Assembly (NCBI RefSeq): GCF_003026495.1
Contig: NZ_PYMA01000003.1
Location: 186,001 to 250,000 of the forward strand
DNA: 64,000 nt
DNA from: Photobacterium sanctipauli
GTDB lineage: Bacteria > Pseudomonadota > Gammaproteobacteria > Enterobacterales > Vibrionaceae
Direction: 5' to 3'
Part shown: positions 9,438 to 18,863 of the stretch, piece after piece
Layout of the letters: each line of letters begins with the position of its first letter
How positions within the stretch are numbered: the stretch's first letter is position 1
Notes under the pieces: generated by a model
Seen by the model: only the letters and a program-made list of their open reading frames with translations
Told to the model about the DNA's origin: nothing
Databases searched by the model: none
Made by a program: the position numbers and the translations under genes

Positions 9438-11021
9438 GTGGCCAGTTCGCTCAATATTGCTAATATTTCCATTCATACAAATGACGATGAAGTCACCTTT
9501 TCGGAAGGTGTTCAACTCGTCTCGACCACCGACCTAAAAGGGGTAATTACTTACTGTAATCCTGCTTTTTGTAAAGTCGCTGGCTTTGAAGAAGAAGAAC
9601 TTCTCAACCAGAACCATAATATTATTCGTCACCCAGACATGCCGAAAGCCGCCTTTGGCGACCTATGGTCGCGCTTACGCGAAGGCAAAGCGTGGCGAGG
9701 TATTGTTAAGAATAAAACTAAGTGTGGTCGTTATTACTGGGTCGATGCCTATGTGACCCCCATTTACGAAAATGGCACGATCACGGGCTACCAGTCTGTT
9801 CGGGTAAAACCCAAGCCTGAGTTTGTGCAGGTTGCGAGTAAAGCCTATCAAGGGCTACTAAAAGCAGAGCAGAAAGGTGGCGGGCTTGCCTTTTCCCTGC
9901 CCGTATCAGCGAAGTACCTTGCTTTAGCTGCTGCATGTATTGCGCCTATTGGCTATGGTATGGCAACCGATGGGTTATCACTTTCTAGCTTGCTGACCCT
10001 AGCGCCTGTTGCCGCACTGGGGTTGTTCTTCCGTGAAGAGTTGTTCGGTACACCAAGCAAGTTAAAGTCGCTGCAATCACAGTACGATAGCGTCAGCCGC
10101 TATGTGTTCTCAGGTAAAGATGCTTTCTCTGTCGCTGACTACCACCTGAAAATGGCTTCAGCCAAAGTGCGAACGATTCTTGGCCGAATGACAGATTCTG
10201 CTGCACCACTCCATGATCTGGCAGAAGATCTCAATGCCTCGGCAAGCCGGGTTAACCAAGTGATTGCCCAGCAAAATACCAACATCCAGCATATCGCCAC
10301 AGCAATGGATGATATCTCTGATTCTGCGCGCTCCGTCGCTTCTCATGCCGCTGATAGCCACTCGTTATTAGATGAAACCCGTGACCAATGTAAACTCACC
10401 CGCCACCAGCTTGATTCTACTCAATCCAGCTTGAACCAGCTTTCAGAACAAGCCGAGCAAGCAACGGACGCCACTCACCAGCTTAGCCAGGAAGCAGGGA
10501 AAGTCAGTGCTGTCATGTCGGAGATCCGTGGTATTGCCGAACAAACAAACTTGTTGGCATTGAATGCTGCGATTGAAGCCGCACGAGCGGGTGAGCATGG
10601 ACGGGGCTTTGCGGTTGTTGCCGATGAAGTTCGCGCCCTGTCCTCTCGTAGCCAAAATGCAACAGAGCAGATCCAGGCCAGCATTGAAAGCATGCTTGAT
10701 ACCATTCATAACTGGCAGGCACTGATCGAAAGCAACCGAGATAACACCAATAGCTGTGTCGACCTTGCTGCCGAAGGTGCCAACGCGCTAAAAGCGGTGG
10801 AAGATAATATGCAGTCAATCTACCAATTAGTTGATCAGGTTTCGTCTTCGGCTGCAGAGCAAGAAAACCTGTCGCAACGAACCAGCCAGCACATTCATGC
10901 GATAGCAGATACTTCGGCACAAAACCTCGAAGAGGTTAATCATGTCGAGCGAAGTAGCGCGGTGTTGAAAGCCAAGGTGGATGATTTTCATCAGCTCTCG
11001 GAGCGCTTCAAAGAAGACTAA
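9438..11021 (+). CDS. PAS-domain chemoreceptor (Aer-like)
   Basis: 527 residues with a GTG start, chosen because CGAAGG lies seven bases before it. Residues ~15-130 are a PAS domain ([20 protein letters not shown], then [17 protein letters not shown] and [13 protein letters not shown]), the signature of Aer-type receptors. A hydrophobic region at ~155-198 is the only membrane anchor, with no periplasmic domain. The C-terminus is the MCP signalling domain with [17 protein letters not shown]. Aer homologues bind FAD and report redox or energy state, but FAD binding here is inferred from architecture only. A hairpin follows 20 bases after the stop. Confidence 0.9.
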   Translation: MASSLNIANISIHTNDDEVTFSEGVQLVSTTDLKGVITYCNPAFCKVAGFEEEELLNQNHNIIRHPDMPKAAFGDLWSRLREGKAWRGIVKNKTKCGRYYWVDAYVTPIYENGTITGYQSVRVKPKPEFVQVASKAYQGLLKAEQKGGGLAFSLPVSAKYLALAAACIAPIGYGMATDGLSLSSLLTLAPVAALGLFFREELFGTPSKLKSLQSQYDSVSRYVFSGKDAFSVADYHLKMASAKVRTILGRMTDSAAPLHDLAEDLNASASRVNQVIAQQNTNIQHIATAMDDISDSARSVASHAADSHSLLDETRDQCKLTRHQLDSTQSSLNQLSEQAEQATDATHQLSQEAGKVSAVMSEIRGIAEQTNLLALNAAIEAARAGEHGRGFAVVADEVRALSSRSQNATEQIQASIESMLDTIHNWQALIESNRDNTNSCVDLAAEGANALKAVEDNMQSIYQLVDQVSSSAAEQENLSQRTSQHIHAIADTSAQNLEEVNHVERSSAVLKAKVDDFHQLSERFKED

Positions 11022-11040
11022 AGCCGCCATAATTAACTTG

Positions 11041-11080
11041 GGCAATATCCAGCATTATTCGATATCATCTGGGTATTGCC
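11041..11080 (+). terminator. Hairpin between Aer-like receptor and RecQ helicase
   Basis: Arms GGCAATATCCAG (11041-11052) and CTGGGTATTGCC (11069-11080) pair with one wobble across a 16-base loop. It lies 20 bases after the receptor stop and 20 before the helicase start. There is no strong T-run, so termination is probable rather than sure. Confidence 0.5.
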
Positions 11081-11100
11081 TGATTTAGTTAACCATTCCT

Positions 11101-13029
11101 ATGTATCATCAAACGCTTAAGCAATATTTCGGCTTCGACGCCCTACGACCTGGGCAAGAAGACGTCATCACCAAAGTGCTTAACGGCCAGTCTGCAGCAG
11201 CGATTTTTCCAACCGGTTCCGGTAAGTCTTTATGCTATCAACTCCCTGCGGTGCAACTCCCCAACCTGACTTTGGTTATTTCTCCGCTGCTGGCGTTGAT
11301 GAAAGATCAGCTCGATTTCCTTCATAGCAAAGGGATCCCAGCCGCTTCCATCGATTCCAGCCAAACTTGGGATCAAACCCAACAGGTTATGCAAGGTGTT
11401 CGAAGTTGTGAAATAAAAGTACTGATGATTTCAGTCGAGCGCTTAAACAACGAACGCTTCCGCCACTTTATTTCTCAGGTACCCATTTCATTATTGGTGG
11501 TCGATGAAGCGCACTGTATTTCCGAGTGGGGGCATAACTTTCGTCCTGACTACCTAAAACTCCCGCAATACCGTCAGGCATTGAATATTCCTCAGGTGCT
11601 GCTGCTTACCGCCACCGCCACACCGGCCGTTATCGAGGATATGAGCAATAAGTTTGCCATTGATACCAGCAACATTGTGGTAACCGGCTTTTATCGCGCG
11701 AACCTAGATTTAACCATCACTGCCACGGCAGAGCCAGAGACGCGCGAGACACTGTTAAGCACGGTTGCCCAGGCACCGGATCAGCCAACCATCGTCTATG
11801 TCACCTTGCAAAAAACAGCAGAAGAGCTTGCCCAATGGCTCGGACAGCAAGGCTATCAGGCACAGGCCTATCATGCGGGTATGGATAGCGAACAACGGCA
11901 GGCAATTCAGCAAGACTTCATGAGCGGTCGCCACCGCTGCATCATAGCCACCATTGCGTTTGGTATGGGAATCGACAAATCGGATATCCGCCGTGTGATC
12001 CACTTTGACCTTCCCAAGTCCATTGAAAACTACAGTCAGGAAATCGGCCGGGCTGGTCGCGATGGCGATAAGTCAGACTGTATCGTGTTAGCGAACAAGT
12101 CAGGCGTTAACGTCTTGGAGAACTTCGTTTATGGCGATACCCCGGATAAATCGGCGATTGCGTATGTATTGCAGCAAATTCAGGCAAACCCGCAGCAATG
12201 GGAAGTCATGTTGTCGCGCTTATCAAAAGACAGCAATATTCGATTGTTGCCGTTAAAAACGCTGTTGGTTTACCTCGAGATGGCTCAAATCATCGAGCCG
12301 CAATACACCTATTTTGCTGACTACCGCTTCAAGCTAAATGTCGAGCAAGATTTCATTGTTAACCAATTCCAAGGGGAAAGGCGCCATTTTGTCAGCACCA
12401 TTTTCGCCTGCTCACCCAAGGCACGAACGTGGCACACAGTGGACTTCGACGCCCTATGGCAAAGTGCCCAAACCGAACGCAAGCGCGTGGTAGCCGCTAT
12501 TGATTACTTCAATGAAAAAGGCTGGATCACGCTAGAAAGCAAGCAGATGACTGACGTCTACCGGATTTGCCAGCATCAATTCGATATTCAAGCACAAACC
12601 GAACATTTATATCAGCTTTTCAAAGCCAAAGAAGACAGCGAAATCAACCGCCTCGCAAATATGCTCGGCTTTTTTGAAAGCAAGGCATGCTTGAGCCATA
12701 CCCTGGCCAATTATTTTGCTGACCACCATGCGCCTGCAAATTGCGGCCACTGCTCAGTCTGCCGCGGTAACCCGGTGACTCTTCCTGCAGACGCCACGCC
12801 ACCCGCAACGTCTGACAATGTCCTTAAAGCTTGGTGTGACCCGTTCATTGCTGCTTGCCCAACTACGCCTTCAGCAGCAGCCGTTACCCGCTACCTATGT
12901 GGTATGACATCGCCACTGAATACTCAGGTTAAAGCACGGCAAATGAACGGATTTGGCCAATTGGAGCACGTGCCTTTCGGGCAAACCCGACAGCAAGTGG
13001 CAAACCTCTATCCAAATTTGGACATTTAA
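11101..13029 (+). CDS. RecQ-family ATP-dependent DNA helicase
   Basis: 642 residues. Motif I is FPTGSGKSLCYQLPA (~37-51), motif II is VVDEAHCISEWGHNFRPDY, motif III is LLTATATP, and motif VI is QEIGRAGRDGD, followed by the RecQ-C-terminal region. Four cysteines (ACLSHT and NCGHCSVCRGNP) near 520-560 match the RecQ zinc site. No clear HRDC domain follows; the C-terminal ~90 residues are degenerate, so this is probably a RecQ-like paralogue rather than the canonical RecQ. It unwinds DNA 3' to 5' by family knowledge. The start ATG has no strong ribosome binding site. Confidence 0.85.
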   Translation: MYHQTLKQYFGFDALRPGQEDVITKVLNGQSAAAIFPTGSGKSLCYQLPAVQLPNLTLVISPLLALMKDQLDFLHSKGIPAASIDSSQTWDQTQQVMQGVRSCEIKVLMISVERLNNERFRHFISQVPISLLVVDEAHCISEWGHNFRPDYLKLPQYRQALNIPQVLLLTATATPAVIEDMSNKFAIDTSNIVVTGFYRANLDLTITATAEPETRETLLSTVAQAPDQPTIVYVTLQKTAEELAQWLGQQGYQAQAYHAGMDSEQRQAIQQDFMSGRHRCIIATIAFGMGIDKSDIRRVIHFDLPKSIENYSQEIGRAGRDGDKSDCIVLANKSGVNVLENFVYGDTPDKSAIAYVLQQIQANPQQWEVMLSRLSKDSNIRLLPLKTLLVYLEMAQIIEPQYTYFADYRFKLNVEQDFIVNQFQGERRHFVSTIFACSPKARTWHTVDFDALWQSAQTERKRVVAAIDYFNEKGWITLESKQMTDVYRICQHQFDIQAQTEHLYQLFKAKEDSEINRLANMLGFFESKACLSHTLANYFADHHAPANCGHCSVCRGNPVTLPADATPPATSDNVLKAWCDPFIAACPTTPSAAAVTRYLCGMTSPLNTQVKARQMNGFGQLEHVPFGQTRQQVANLYPNLDI

Positions 13030-13061
13030 CCACCAATCACCACCAAGCCCCTTTCAACTCA

Positions 13062-13095
13062 TCGGTACTTGCTCTCTCATTCAAGCAAGTACCGA
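13062..13095 (+). terminator. Hairpin after RecQ-like gene
   Basis: Perfect 12-base arms TCGGTACTTGCT / AGCAAGTACCGA with a 10-base loop, 32 bases after the stop. The following tract is AT-rich but not a pure T-run. Confidence 0.6.
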
Positions 13096-13255
13096 ATAAT
13101 ACCTTGTTCCCTTTCAAGCACATGCGCTCTGGTATAGACCTAATACCATAAAAAATAAGATTTTTTTGAAATTATGCTCACCATCTCGGGTCTTGTTTTA
13201 TGAAGGATATATAAAGATTCAGCAATGACTGCTTTATTTCAGTGAGGATAATGTC

Positions 13256-13606
13256 ATGAACAAGCTTCTTGTTGCCGCTATCGTTCTTAGCTTCAGCTCT
13301 GCATCCTATGGCTTTACTCGGAACATGAACTCCGAGAGTACTCATATCACAGCCGGCGTTAGCGACTCCCGCGAGGCTGCATATCAACAAGGCCAAGCAT
13401 TGTCTAAAAGCCTACAATCCGAATCACCACGAAAACTTAAACGCACGCTTGGCATTTACGAATATGGCCTAAAAACCAACACCATCAAAGTAAATGAATC
13501 AAATATCGAAGTCGATGAGTTTTCAACAGTGTCAGGCGATGTGAAATACCGTGCCATCGTCAATGTTAACTACAGCTACGACAAATATGAGTCAGACAAC
13601 CGTTAG
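13256..13606 (+). CDS. Small secreted protein (DUF3316-like)
   Basis: 116 residues. A typical signal peptide MNKLLVAAIVLSFSSASYGF is followed by an ~95-residue mature part with no cysteines, containing SREAAYQQGQALSKSL and a hydrophobic-alternating C-terminus (YRAIVNVNYSYDKYE). The layout fits small vibrio exported proteins of the DUF3316 type, but I hold that assignment loosely. GTGAGGA lies upstream of the ATG. A strong terminator follows, so it is probably monocistronic. Confidence 0.7.
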   Translation: MNKLLVAAIVLSFSSASYGFTRNMNSESTHITAGVSDSREAAYQQGQALSKSLQSESPRKLKRTLGIYEYGLKTNTIKVNESNIEVDEFSTVSGDVKYRAIVNVNYSYDKYESDNR

Positions 13607-13640
13607 TTAAGCCAACCTGTCACCTGACAGCAACACTTTT

Positions 13641-13664
13641 GAGGGCGCTACGCCCTCTTTTTTT
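13641..13664 (+). terminator. Rho-independent terminator
   Basis: GAGGGCG / CGCCCTC with a 3-base loop followed by seven T. It serves the small secreted protein gene. Confidence 0.9.
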
Positions 13665-13758
13665 CATTTGTCATATGAAATCGTCAATCCGATATAGCGA
13701 TCTGGGTCACAACGATTTAAAATAGCCACATAATATCAATGGAGATAGAGTAACAGTC

Positions 13759-14058
13759 ATGGCAAATGAAGATCTAGAATATCAAACATGTGAAGCATGT
13801 GGCGTGTCAGCCGAGATGGGTTTTGTGATCGGAGAAGGTGATGATGTTGCTGAAGTAAAAATCTTCGGTAGCAATAAAGCTGATCTTGAAAGCGAACTGG
13901 CGAACTACCTAGCCCTAGCAAAAGAAGTTTGTGCCAACTACGAGCATGAAGTGAACCCACTGACCGACGATAGCACCGAGCTAACCGCGCGTATCAAATT
14001 CGAATGCAGTGCAGAAAAACTCATTTTCGAACTTAAGTCACGCTCTCTGATGCGATAA
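13759..14058 (+). CDS. YfcZ/YiiS-family protein
   Basis: 99 residues. QTCEACGVSAEMGFVIGEGD near the start, with a conserved CxxC, then an alternating acidic domain ending EKLIFELKSRSLMR, match the YfcZ/YiiS family of small cytoplasmic gamma-proteobacterial proteins of unknown function. The ATG is preceded by GGAGATAGAG. Two further cysteines (EVCANY, FECSAE) are present. A clean terminator follows. Confidence 0.85.
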   Translation: MANEDLEYQTCEACGVSAEMGFVIGEGDDVAEVKIFGSNKADLESELANYLALAKEVCANYEHEVNPLTDDSTELTARIKFECSAEKLIFELKSRSLMR

Positions 14059-14110
14059 TCGCAGATAAGTATTTGTAACTTAATTACAAATAACTGAAAG
14101 ACTCCCCAAA

Positions 14111-14140
14111 AGCCAATTCCAGCAAGGAATTGGCTTTTTT
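14111..14140 (+). terminator. Rho-independent terminator after YfcZ-like gene
   Basis: AGCCAATTCC / GGAATTGGCT with a 5-base loop, then a T-run ending at 14140. Confidence 0.9.
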
Positions 14141-14400
14141 AATCCAATCCCACCCCGATATTCACCTATACTTGTTGTCATTGTGCTTAATGTTCGTATG
14201 TTTTTGGTTATCTGATTAGTTAACTGGTCAGATATGCAAATTAGTCACATTATATTTACTATAAAAATCATGCTTATTTGATATGCAAATTGAATTTAGT
14301 AGTGGTAATTAAATTCATTTTGTATGAAAATAACATCATATTATGAATCACATGGCACATGGTGTTCAGATAACACTATGAACAGAAAAGGAATAGTTCT
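14141..14400. promoter_or_regulatory. AT-rich intergenic region with a duplicated GATATGCAAATT element
   Basis: This is the rest of a ~340-base gap, very AT-rich. The 12-mer GATATGCAAATT occurs at 14231-14242 and 14280-14291, 49 bases apart (about 4.7 helical turns), which suggests a paired protein-binding site. The gap ends at an AAAGGAA ribosome binding site for the small gene at 14401. No other gene is seen. Confidence 0.4.
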
Positions 14401-14565
14401 ATGCAAAGTAATAAAGCACGCGTGATCTCAAACTGGAAACCATCAAACGATCGTGAATCTGCAGCGATGAAAGAATTTTTGATGCAGGAAATGGGCGCGA
14501 CCACTGAGCACCACCAAGGTGGTACAGGCAAACTAGCACCAGATTCAGGTCGCCTAGTACGCTAA
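14401..14565 (+). CDS. 54-residue hypothetical protein
   Basis: A short but convincing gene: AAAGGAA eleven bases upstream, ATG, 54 codons and a tandem TAATAA stop, followed by a good terminator. The peptide begins MQSNKARVISNWKPSNDRES, has MKEFLMQEMGATTEHHQGGT in the middle and ends LAPDSGRLVR. It is hydrophilic, with no membrane segment or metal motif. I do not recognise the family; codon use and signals argue that it is real. Confidence 0.65.
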   Translation: MQSNKARVISNWKPSNDRESAAMKEFLMQEMGATTEHHQGGTGKLAPDSGRLVR

Positions 14566-14614
14566 TAAAGCCGACTTTACCGAATTAAGTAACAGTTCCC
14601 CCTGTTACCAAAAG

Positions 14615-14645
14615 CGCAGCCTTAGGTGATAAGGTTGCGTTTTTT
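14615..14645 (+). terminator. Rho-independent terminator of the 54-residue gene
   Basis: CGCAGCCTTA / TAAGGTTGCG with one wobble and a 5-base loop, then six T. It ends just before the convergent DUF1496 gene. Confidence 0.85.
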
Positions 14646-14648
14646 ACT

Positions 14649-14921
14649 TTATGCCTTCACACGGTGCCAAGATAACCGGCCATTGGACTCAAAGTCCTTT
14701 TCAGGTTGGCATTCAAGCAATACGCCTTCTACCGCTATGACCGCGCCTAGCGAGTACTTCTTATCATCGAAGTAACACACACGTTGATCAGCCAACTGCC
14801 CGCCAACGACCACCTTAGGTTTACTCGATACCGAATATTCTTTGGCAACTAGCGGTGTGGACGCCGATGCCAATACGGCAAGACAAATAAAACCCCATTG
14901 CTTGGTATTGAATTTTACCAT
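14649..14921 (-). CDS. DUF1496 (YnjH-like) exported small protein
   Basis: 90 residues from the ATG at 14921, chosen because GGGGAG precedes it; an ORF start at 14960 lacks a ribosome binding site. Signal peptide MVKFNTKQWGFICLAVLASA, then the DUF1496 core RVCYFDDKKYSLGAVIAVEG and LLECQPEKDF, with the two cysteines and the terminal W typical of the family. Function unknown, probably periplasmic. Confidence 0.8.
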   Translation of the reverse strand: MVKFNTKQWGFICLAVLASASTPLVAKEYSVSSKPKVVVGGQLADQRVCYFDDKKYSLGAVIAVEGVLLECQPEKDFESNGRLSWHRVKA

Positions 14922-14994
14922 GGTATTACTCCCCGATAAGCTCATTAAAAAAGCCGCCACATGACGTTGCGACGGCTTATCAATTAAGAAGCGA

Positions 14995-15342
14995 TTACTT
15001 CTCAGCTGCGATCACAGAGATCTCAACAAGTAGCGCTTCACGCGCCATGCTTGCTTCAACACAAGCACGAGCCGGAGCGTGGCCTGCTGGTACCCAGTTG
15101 TCCCAAACTTCGTTCATTTCAGCGAAATCTTTCATATCTTTGATGTAGATTGTCGCAGAAAGCATGTGCTCTTTGTCACTACCCGCTTGCTCAAGTAGTG
15201 TTTCTACTTTATCAAGCATAGTTTGAGTTTGTTCTTTGATGCCTTGAGTTGCATCAGCACATACTTGACCACACAGGTAGATAGTACCGTTATGCTTTAC
15301 GATACGGCTCATACGTTGTTTAGTTTCTTGACGTTCAATCAT
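14995..15342 (-). CDS. RidA/YjgF-family protein (YoaB-like)
   Basis: 115 residues, the full length of the Rid fold. Recognisable stretches are [40 protein letters not shown] and the C-terminal [20 protein letters not shown] with the conserved Arg that binds the substrate carboxylate. RidA-type enzymes hydrolyse reactive enamine/imine intermediates from PLP enzymes; this subgroup (YoaB/Rid2-like) is less well characterised. AAGGCAG lies before the ATG. Confidence 0.9.
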   Translation of the reverse strand: MIERQETKQRMSRIVKHNGTIYLCGQVCADATQGIKEQTQTMLDKVETLLEQAGSDKEHMLSATIYIKDMKDFAEMNEVWDNWVPAGHAPARACVEASMAREALLVEISVIAAEK

Positions 15343-15422
15343 TGTACTGCCTTATTTATTGGAAATAACTTGCGCTTAGCAAGCTTGGTGTAAGCGTTTA
15401 CACCAGTGTATCAGTTTGCCAG

Positions 15423-16112
15423 TTATGAGGTAAAGGACAACGCCTTAAGTGCTTCCTTCTTACTCAGTGCCGATAGCCTGTCATCGTGCTGCACCACTAA
15501 ATTTCGGACATAATCCGGATTGGTTTTCGCGTATTCTCTGAGCACCCAGCCAATCGCCTTGCGAATGAAAAATTCTTGCTCATGTGCCAGCACCAATACG
15601 GTATCTTCAAGGAGCTGAACATTGGTATCCTCCTTGTGCTTTAAGTGCGCTAGCAGTGATGCTCGGCGAAGCCACATATTTTCAGATGTTCGCCATTCAA
15701 TTAACTTGGCTTCTAATTCACGGTGCTCGTTAACCAATGGGCCAACCAAATTAGATGCTATCTTATCAACCGTATCCCAATGGGTCGCCTCATTGAGCAT
15801 TTCTTCATAAATTGGAAAGGCATCAAGGGTGCGAAATGCTTTGTAATATTCAGCTGCATCCATCGCCAGGTATTGCTCTTCACGGTTTTCACCCGACCAT
15901 AGCCAGAGCACTAAACGGCGATAGTTTTCAAAATTATCTATTTTTGTATGTTCACGCGCTTGCTTGAAAATGGCCTTTCTTGCAGGTTGCTTTACACCAT
16001 AAAACGGTTGTTCCGTTTTCATATAGTCCTGCATTGCCTTGGCATCGACTTTGTTGCCGGCTTCGGCCATTCGCTGTTGCATGAATATCACCATAGGTAT
16101 TACAAGTGACAT
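15423..16112 (-). CDS. AlkD-like DNA alkylation repair glycosylase
   Basis: 229 residues from the ATG at 16112, preceded by AAAGGAAG; the longer ORF starting at 16139 adds residues before this site. The protein is a HEAT-repeat AlkD homologue: YGVKQPARKAIFKQAR, WSGENREEQYLAM, then the catalytic region THWDTVDKIASNLVG with the key Asp, and RKAIGWVLREYAKTNPD. AlkD enzymes remove bulky cationic alkylpurines without flipping the base. No LexA-like or Ada-like site is visible upstream. Confidence 0.9.
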   Translation of the reverse strand: MSLVIPMVIFMQQRMAEAGNKVDAKAMQDYMKTEQPFYGVKQPARKAIFKQAREHTKIDNFENYRRLVLWLWSGENREEQYLAMDAAEYYKAFRTLDAFPIYEEMLNEATHWDTVDKIASNLVGPLVNEHRELEAKLIEWRTSENMWLRRASLLAHLKHKEDTNVQLLEDTVLVLAHEQEFFIRKAIGWVLREYAKTNPDYVRNLVVQHDDRLSALSKKEALKALSFTS

Positions 16113-16243
16113 CAATGACTTCCTTTGACTTTCTCCCAATCAGTGGTTGGGATTGGTTATATTATTTTCCCCGTATTTGAACACAGTTTAATTTGAAAAC
16201 CAATAATGGCCATGAAGAATAAAAGGGCATATTGCCAAAGAAA

Positions 16244-16263
16244 AAGCGCCCATTAGGGCGCTT
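16244..16263 (-). terminator. Terminator of the cytochrome c gene
   Basis: AAGCGCCC / GGGCGCTT with ATTA loop and a T-run on the minus strand, 31 bases past the cytochrome stop. Confidence 0.8.
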
Positions 16264-16293
16264 GGTTTATCAAGCATTACCGACTTCATAGAT

Positions 16294-17115
16294 TTACTTT
16301 TTGCTTAACTTTCCTTGGTGCTGTAGGTAATCCAAAAGCGAATCAATTTGTGAGCTTTTTAAATCAAGGTGGTCCGGCATTTGGGTGTAGCGAAACTTGG
16401 ATGGCTGGCGAATATACTCACCAACCATATCACGCTGGCGATAAGTTAAAATATTCATTGGGGCATTCAGATCAGGACCAACTTTGCCACCTTCTTGATC
16501 AATCGCGTGGCATTTCATGCAGCGCTCTTTAAACAGCGCAAAGCCCGCATAAATATCAGAAGATTTTGCTACATCATGTGGGTAAACCGCAGGATATTGC
16601 TGCTTAAAGTCAACGGTGTCGATCTTCGCTAATTGGTATGGCCATGGGTAGCCTTTTTTAGGCCCTTTCTGCTTGTCGTCCCAAACCAGATAGAAGGGCC
16701 CAGGACTGGCTTTGTTCCTGCCAATGCCTTCCCAACCTGGGTATTGGCGGTCTTTAAAAACGATGTATCCGCCCTTATCCAATACTTTTTTATAATCAGA
16801 CACCGCCTGATAGCCATCAAGGGCGATAAAATTAACGTCGGTATCCAATTTTTGCAGCCAAGCATCGCCATAGACATAAGCCAATACATCATGCAGTTTA
16901 AACGCTTGGTATTGCTTGTTTTTATTGTACTGCGGGTCAAAGATGTCAACATTGTGAACGGGGAGTGCTTTTTTAAGGCTCTCTAAAGAGTAACTTTGTA
17001 CTTTTTTTCCCGATTCGTAAAAACCTAATTCTACTGCCCCCGCCCCAAGCGAGAACATCATCATAAGGGTGGCAACCAGAGCGCCTACCCGTTTTATCAT
17101 CGTCACAACACGCAT
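16294..17115 (-). CDS. Periplasmic cytochrome c with an N-terminal sulfite-oxidase-like domain
   Basis: 273 residues from the ATG at 17115, six bases after AAGGAG. There is a signal peptide (ALVATLMMMFSLGAGAVE). Residues ~20-185 resemble the substrate-side region of molybdopterin-binding oxidoreductase domains (AFKLHDVLAYVYGD, VNFIALDGYQAVSDY, GPFYLVWDD) but without an obvious molybdenum cysteine. A class I cytochrome c domain follows: CMKCH haem site, GKVGPDLNAP, and QMPDHLDLK as the likely Met axial ligand. It may pass electrons from an unknown donor. It diverges from the gamma-glutamylation cluster. Confidence 0.8.
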   Translation of the reverse strand: MRVVTMIKRVGALVATLMMMFSLGAGAVELGFYESGKKVQSYSLESLKKALPVHNVDIFDPQYNKNKQYQAFKLHDVLAYVYGDAWLQKLDTDVNFIALDGYQAVSDYKKVLDKGGYIVFKDRQYPGWEGIGRNKASPGPFYLVWDDKQKGPKKGYPWPYQLAKIDTVDFKQQYPAVYPHDVAKSSDIYAGFALFKERCMKCHAIDQEGGKVGPDLNAPMNILTYRQRDMVGEYIRQPSKFRYTQMPDHLDLKSSQIDSLLDYLQHQGKLSKK

Positions 17116-17442
17116 TGCCAACTCCTTTTGTCGTCATGTATAGCGCCAAGCAACATCAAGACGCTTAGTTATAAATCTAAATATAGACCCAATTTTTTCC
17201 TTAAATTAGAGACTTGCGCCTTCCTTCCATAAACGGGGTTAACGTCACACAAATTTACTTCTATCACTTCAATTGAATTAGCACTGCCACTTCATCGCTA
17301 CGTATGAAAGGCCAACAGAGTTGACTAAATACCCCTTGGTTCCTACGTTTAATAACAAACAACAAAATAATCCTACTTATCACGATTTTTCGTTTCGACT
17401 GAGCGGCATACGCAGCACTCAGTTGCCAGCATGGGATGATTT
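17116..17442. promoter_or_regulatory. Divergent intergenic region, cytochrome c / gamma-glutamylation cluster
   Basis: 327 bases with no supported gene. It must hold divergent promoters. I see no strong palindrome; the stretch 17340-17400 is AT-rich. Confidence 0.35.
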
Positions 17443-18810
17443 ATGGAACCAAGAGACGTCAGAACCATTGAGGATGCCAAGCAGATCATCGAAGAAAGGC
17501 AGCTTAGCCATGTCAAGGTTGGACTGTTTGATAATGATGGGGTGATGCGTGGCAAGTACATGTCGAAAGAGAAGTTTTTTTCCTCCCTTGAGCATGGGTT
17601 TGCCTTTTGTGATGTCGTTTTAGGCTGGGACGTCAAAGACCAGCTCTATGACAATGCCCAGTACACCGGCTGGCATACTGGCTACCCTGATGCCCCAGTA
17701 AAAATTATTCCCTCAACCTGTCGCGACGTGCTTGATGAAGATGGCATGCTGCTATTTATTGCCGAGTTTGATCAAGAAGCTGAAACGGTCTGTCCCCGTG
17801 GTACTCTTCGTAAAGTGTTGAAAAAAGCCGAAGCGATGGGCTTTATTGCCAACGCAGCATTTGAATATGAGTTTTTTCTCTTTAAAGAAACCCCGCATTC
17901 AGTGCGAGAGAAAGGGTTTAGAAACCTAGAGCCTATCACGCCCGATTGGTTTGGTTATTCGATGATCCGCAACTCGACCTACTCCGAGCTGTATAAAAGC
18001 ATTCTGAAAATGGCTGAGACGATGGACTTCCCCATCGAGGGAATCCACTCTGAAACCGGCCCGGGAGTCATTGAAGCGGCGATTGCTGTCGACCACGCAA
18101 GTGACGCAGCTGATAAAGCGGCACTGTTCAAAACCTACATGAAGGTACTCGCCCAAAAGAATGAACTGATGGCCACTTTCATGGCGAAGTGGAGCAATGA
18201 CTACCCCGGCCAAAGTGGCCATATCCATCTGTCGCTCAATCACAGCAATGGTCAATCTGCCTTTTATGACAATAAACAGCCTGACTGTATGAGCCAAACC
18301 CAGCGCCACTTCTTGGCTGGGCAGCAATTGTTGATGCCGGAGTTGCTTTGTATGGTCGCGCCGTCGGTTAACAGCTATAGCCGGATGATACCCGGTTTTT
18401 GGGCGCCAACCGATGCAACTTGGGGTATTGAAAACCGAACGACGTCACTACGGGTGATCACCGGTTCAAGCAAAAACCAGCGCATCGAATACCGCATTGG
18501 CGCAGCAGATGCGAATCCTTACCTGGCACTGGCCGCCGCCCTTGGCGCTGGTCTTTACGGCATAGAACACCAATTAGAGCCGGGACCAGCCGTCATTGGC
18601 AATGCCTATGAGCAAACCCATAGTACTGAATTAGCCCTCCCACGCACATTATGGGATGCGACCCAACTTTTCAAACAATCAAAGGCAGCCCACTCCCTCT
18701 TCGGCGAGGCCTTTGTTGAGCATTTCGCCGCCTCTCGCGAATGGGAGGACCGGGAGTTTCGCAAGCACGTGACGGATTGGGAGCTAAGCCGCTACTTCGA
18801 GATTATCTAG
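17443..18810 (+). CDS. Glutamine synthetase-like gamma-glutamyl-amine ligase
   Basis: 455 residues. The catalytic glutamine-synthetase domain shows EYEFFLF, ETGPGVIEAAIA, SGHIHLSL, NRTTSLRV and RIEYRIGAADANPYLALAAA in order, ending WELSRYFEII. The N-terminal part is that of PuuA/FluG/GlnA3-4-type enzymes, which attach glutamate through its gamma-carboxyl to an amine or amino alcohol using ATP. The downstream aldehyde dehydrogenase, alcohol dehydrogenase and amidotransferase support a role as the first step of amine catabolism. The exact amine is not visible; candidates are discussed in the findings. Confidence 0.85.
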   Translation: MEPRDVRTIEDAKQIIEERQLSHVKVGLFDNDGVMRGKYMSKEKFFSSLEHGFAFCDVVLGWDVKDQLYDNAQYTGWHTGYPDAPVKIIPSTCRDVLDEDGMLLFIAEFDQEAETVCPRGTLRKVLKKAEAMGFIANAAFEYEFFLFKETPHSVREKGFRNLEPITPDWFGYSMIRNSTYSELYKSILKMAETMDFPIEGIHSETGPGVIEAAIAVDHASDAADKAALFKTYMKVLAQKNELMATFMAKWSNDYPGQSGHIHLSLNHSNGQSAFYDNKQPDCMSQTQRHFLAGQQLLMPELLCMVAPSVNSYSRMIPGFWAPTDATWGIENRTTSLRVITGSSKNQRIEYRIGAADANPYLALAAALGAGLYGIEHQLEPGPAVIGNAYEQTHSTELALPRTLWDATQLFKQSKAAHSLFGEAFVEHFAASREWEDREFRKHVTDWELSRYFEII

Positions 18811-18863
18811 TTGATGAGTAAACGTTCTTTTATGAGTTAATAGTAATTTTTGAGGACAAGTTA

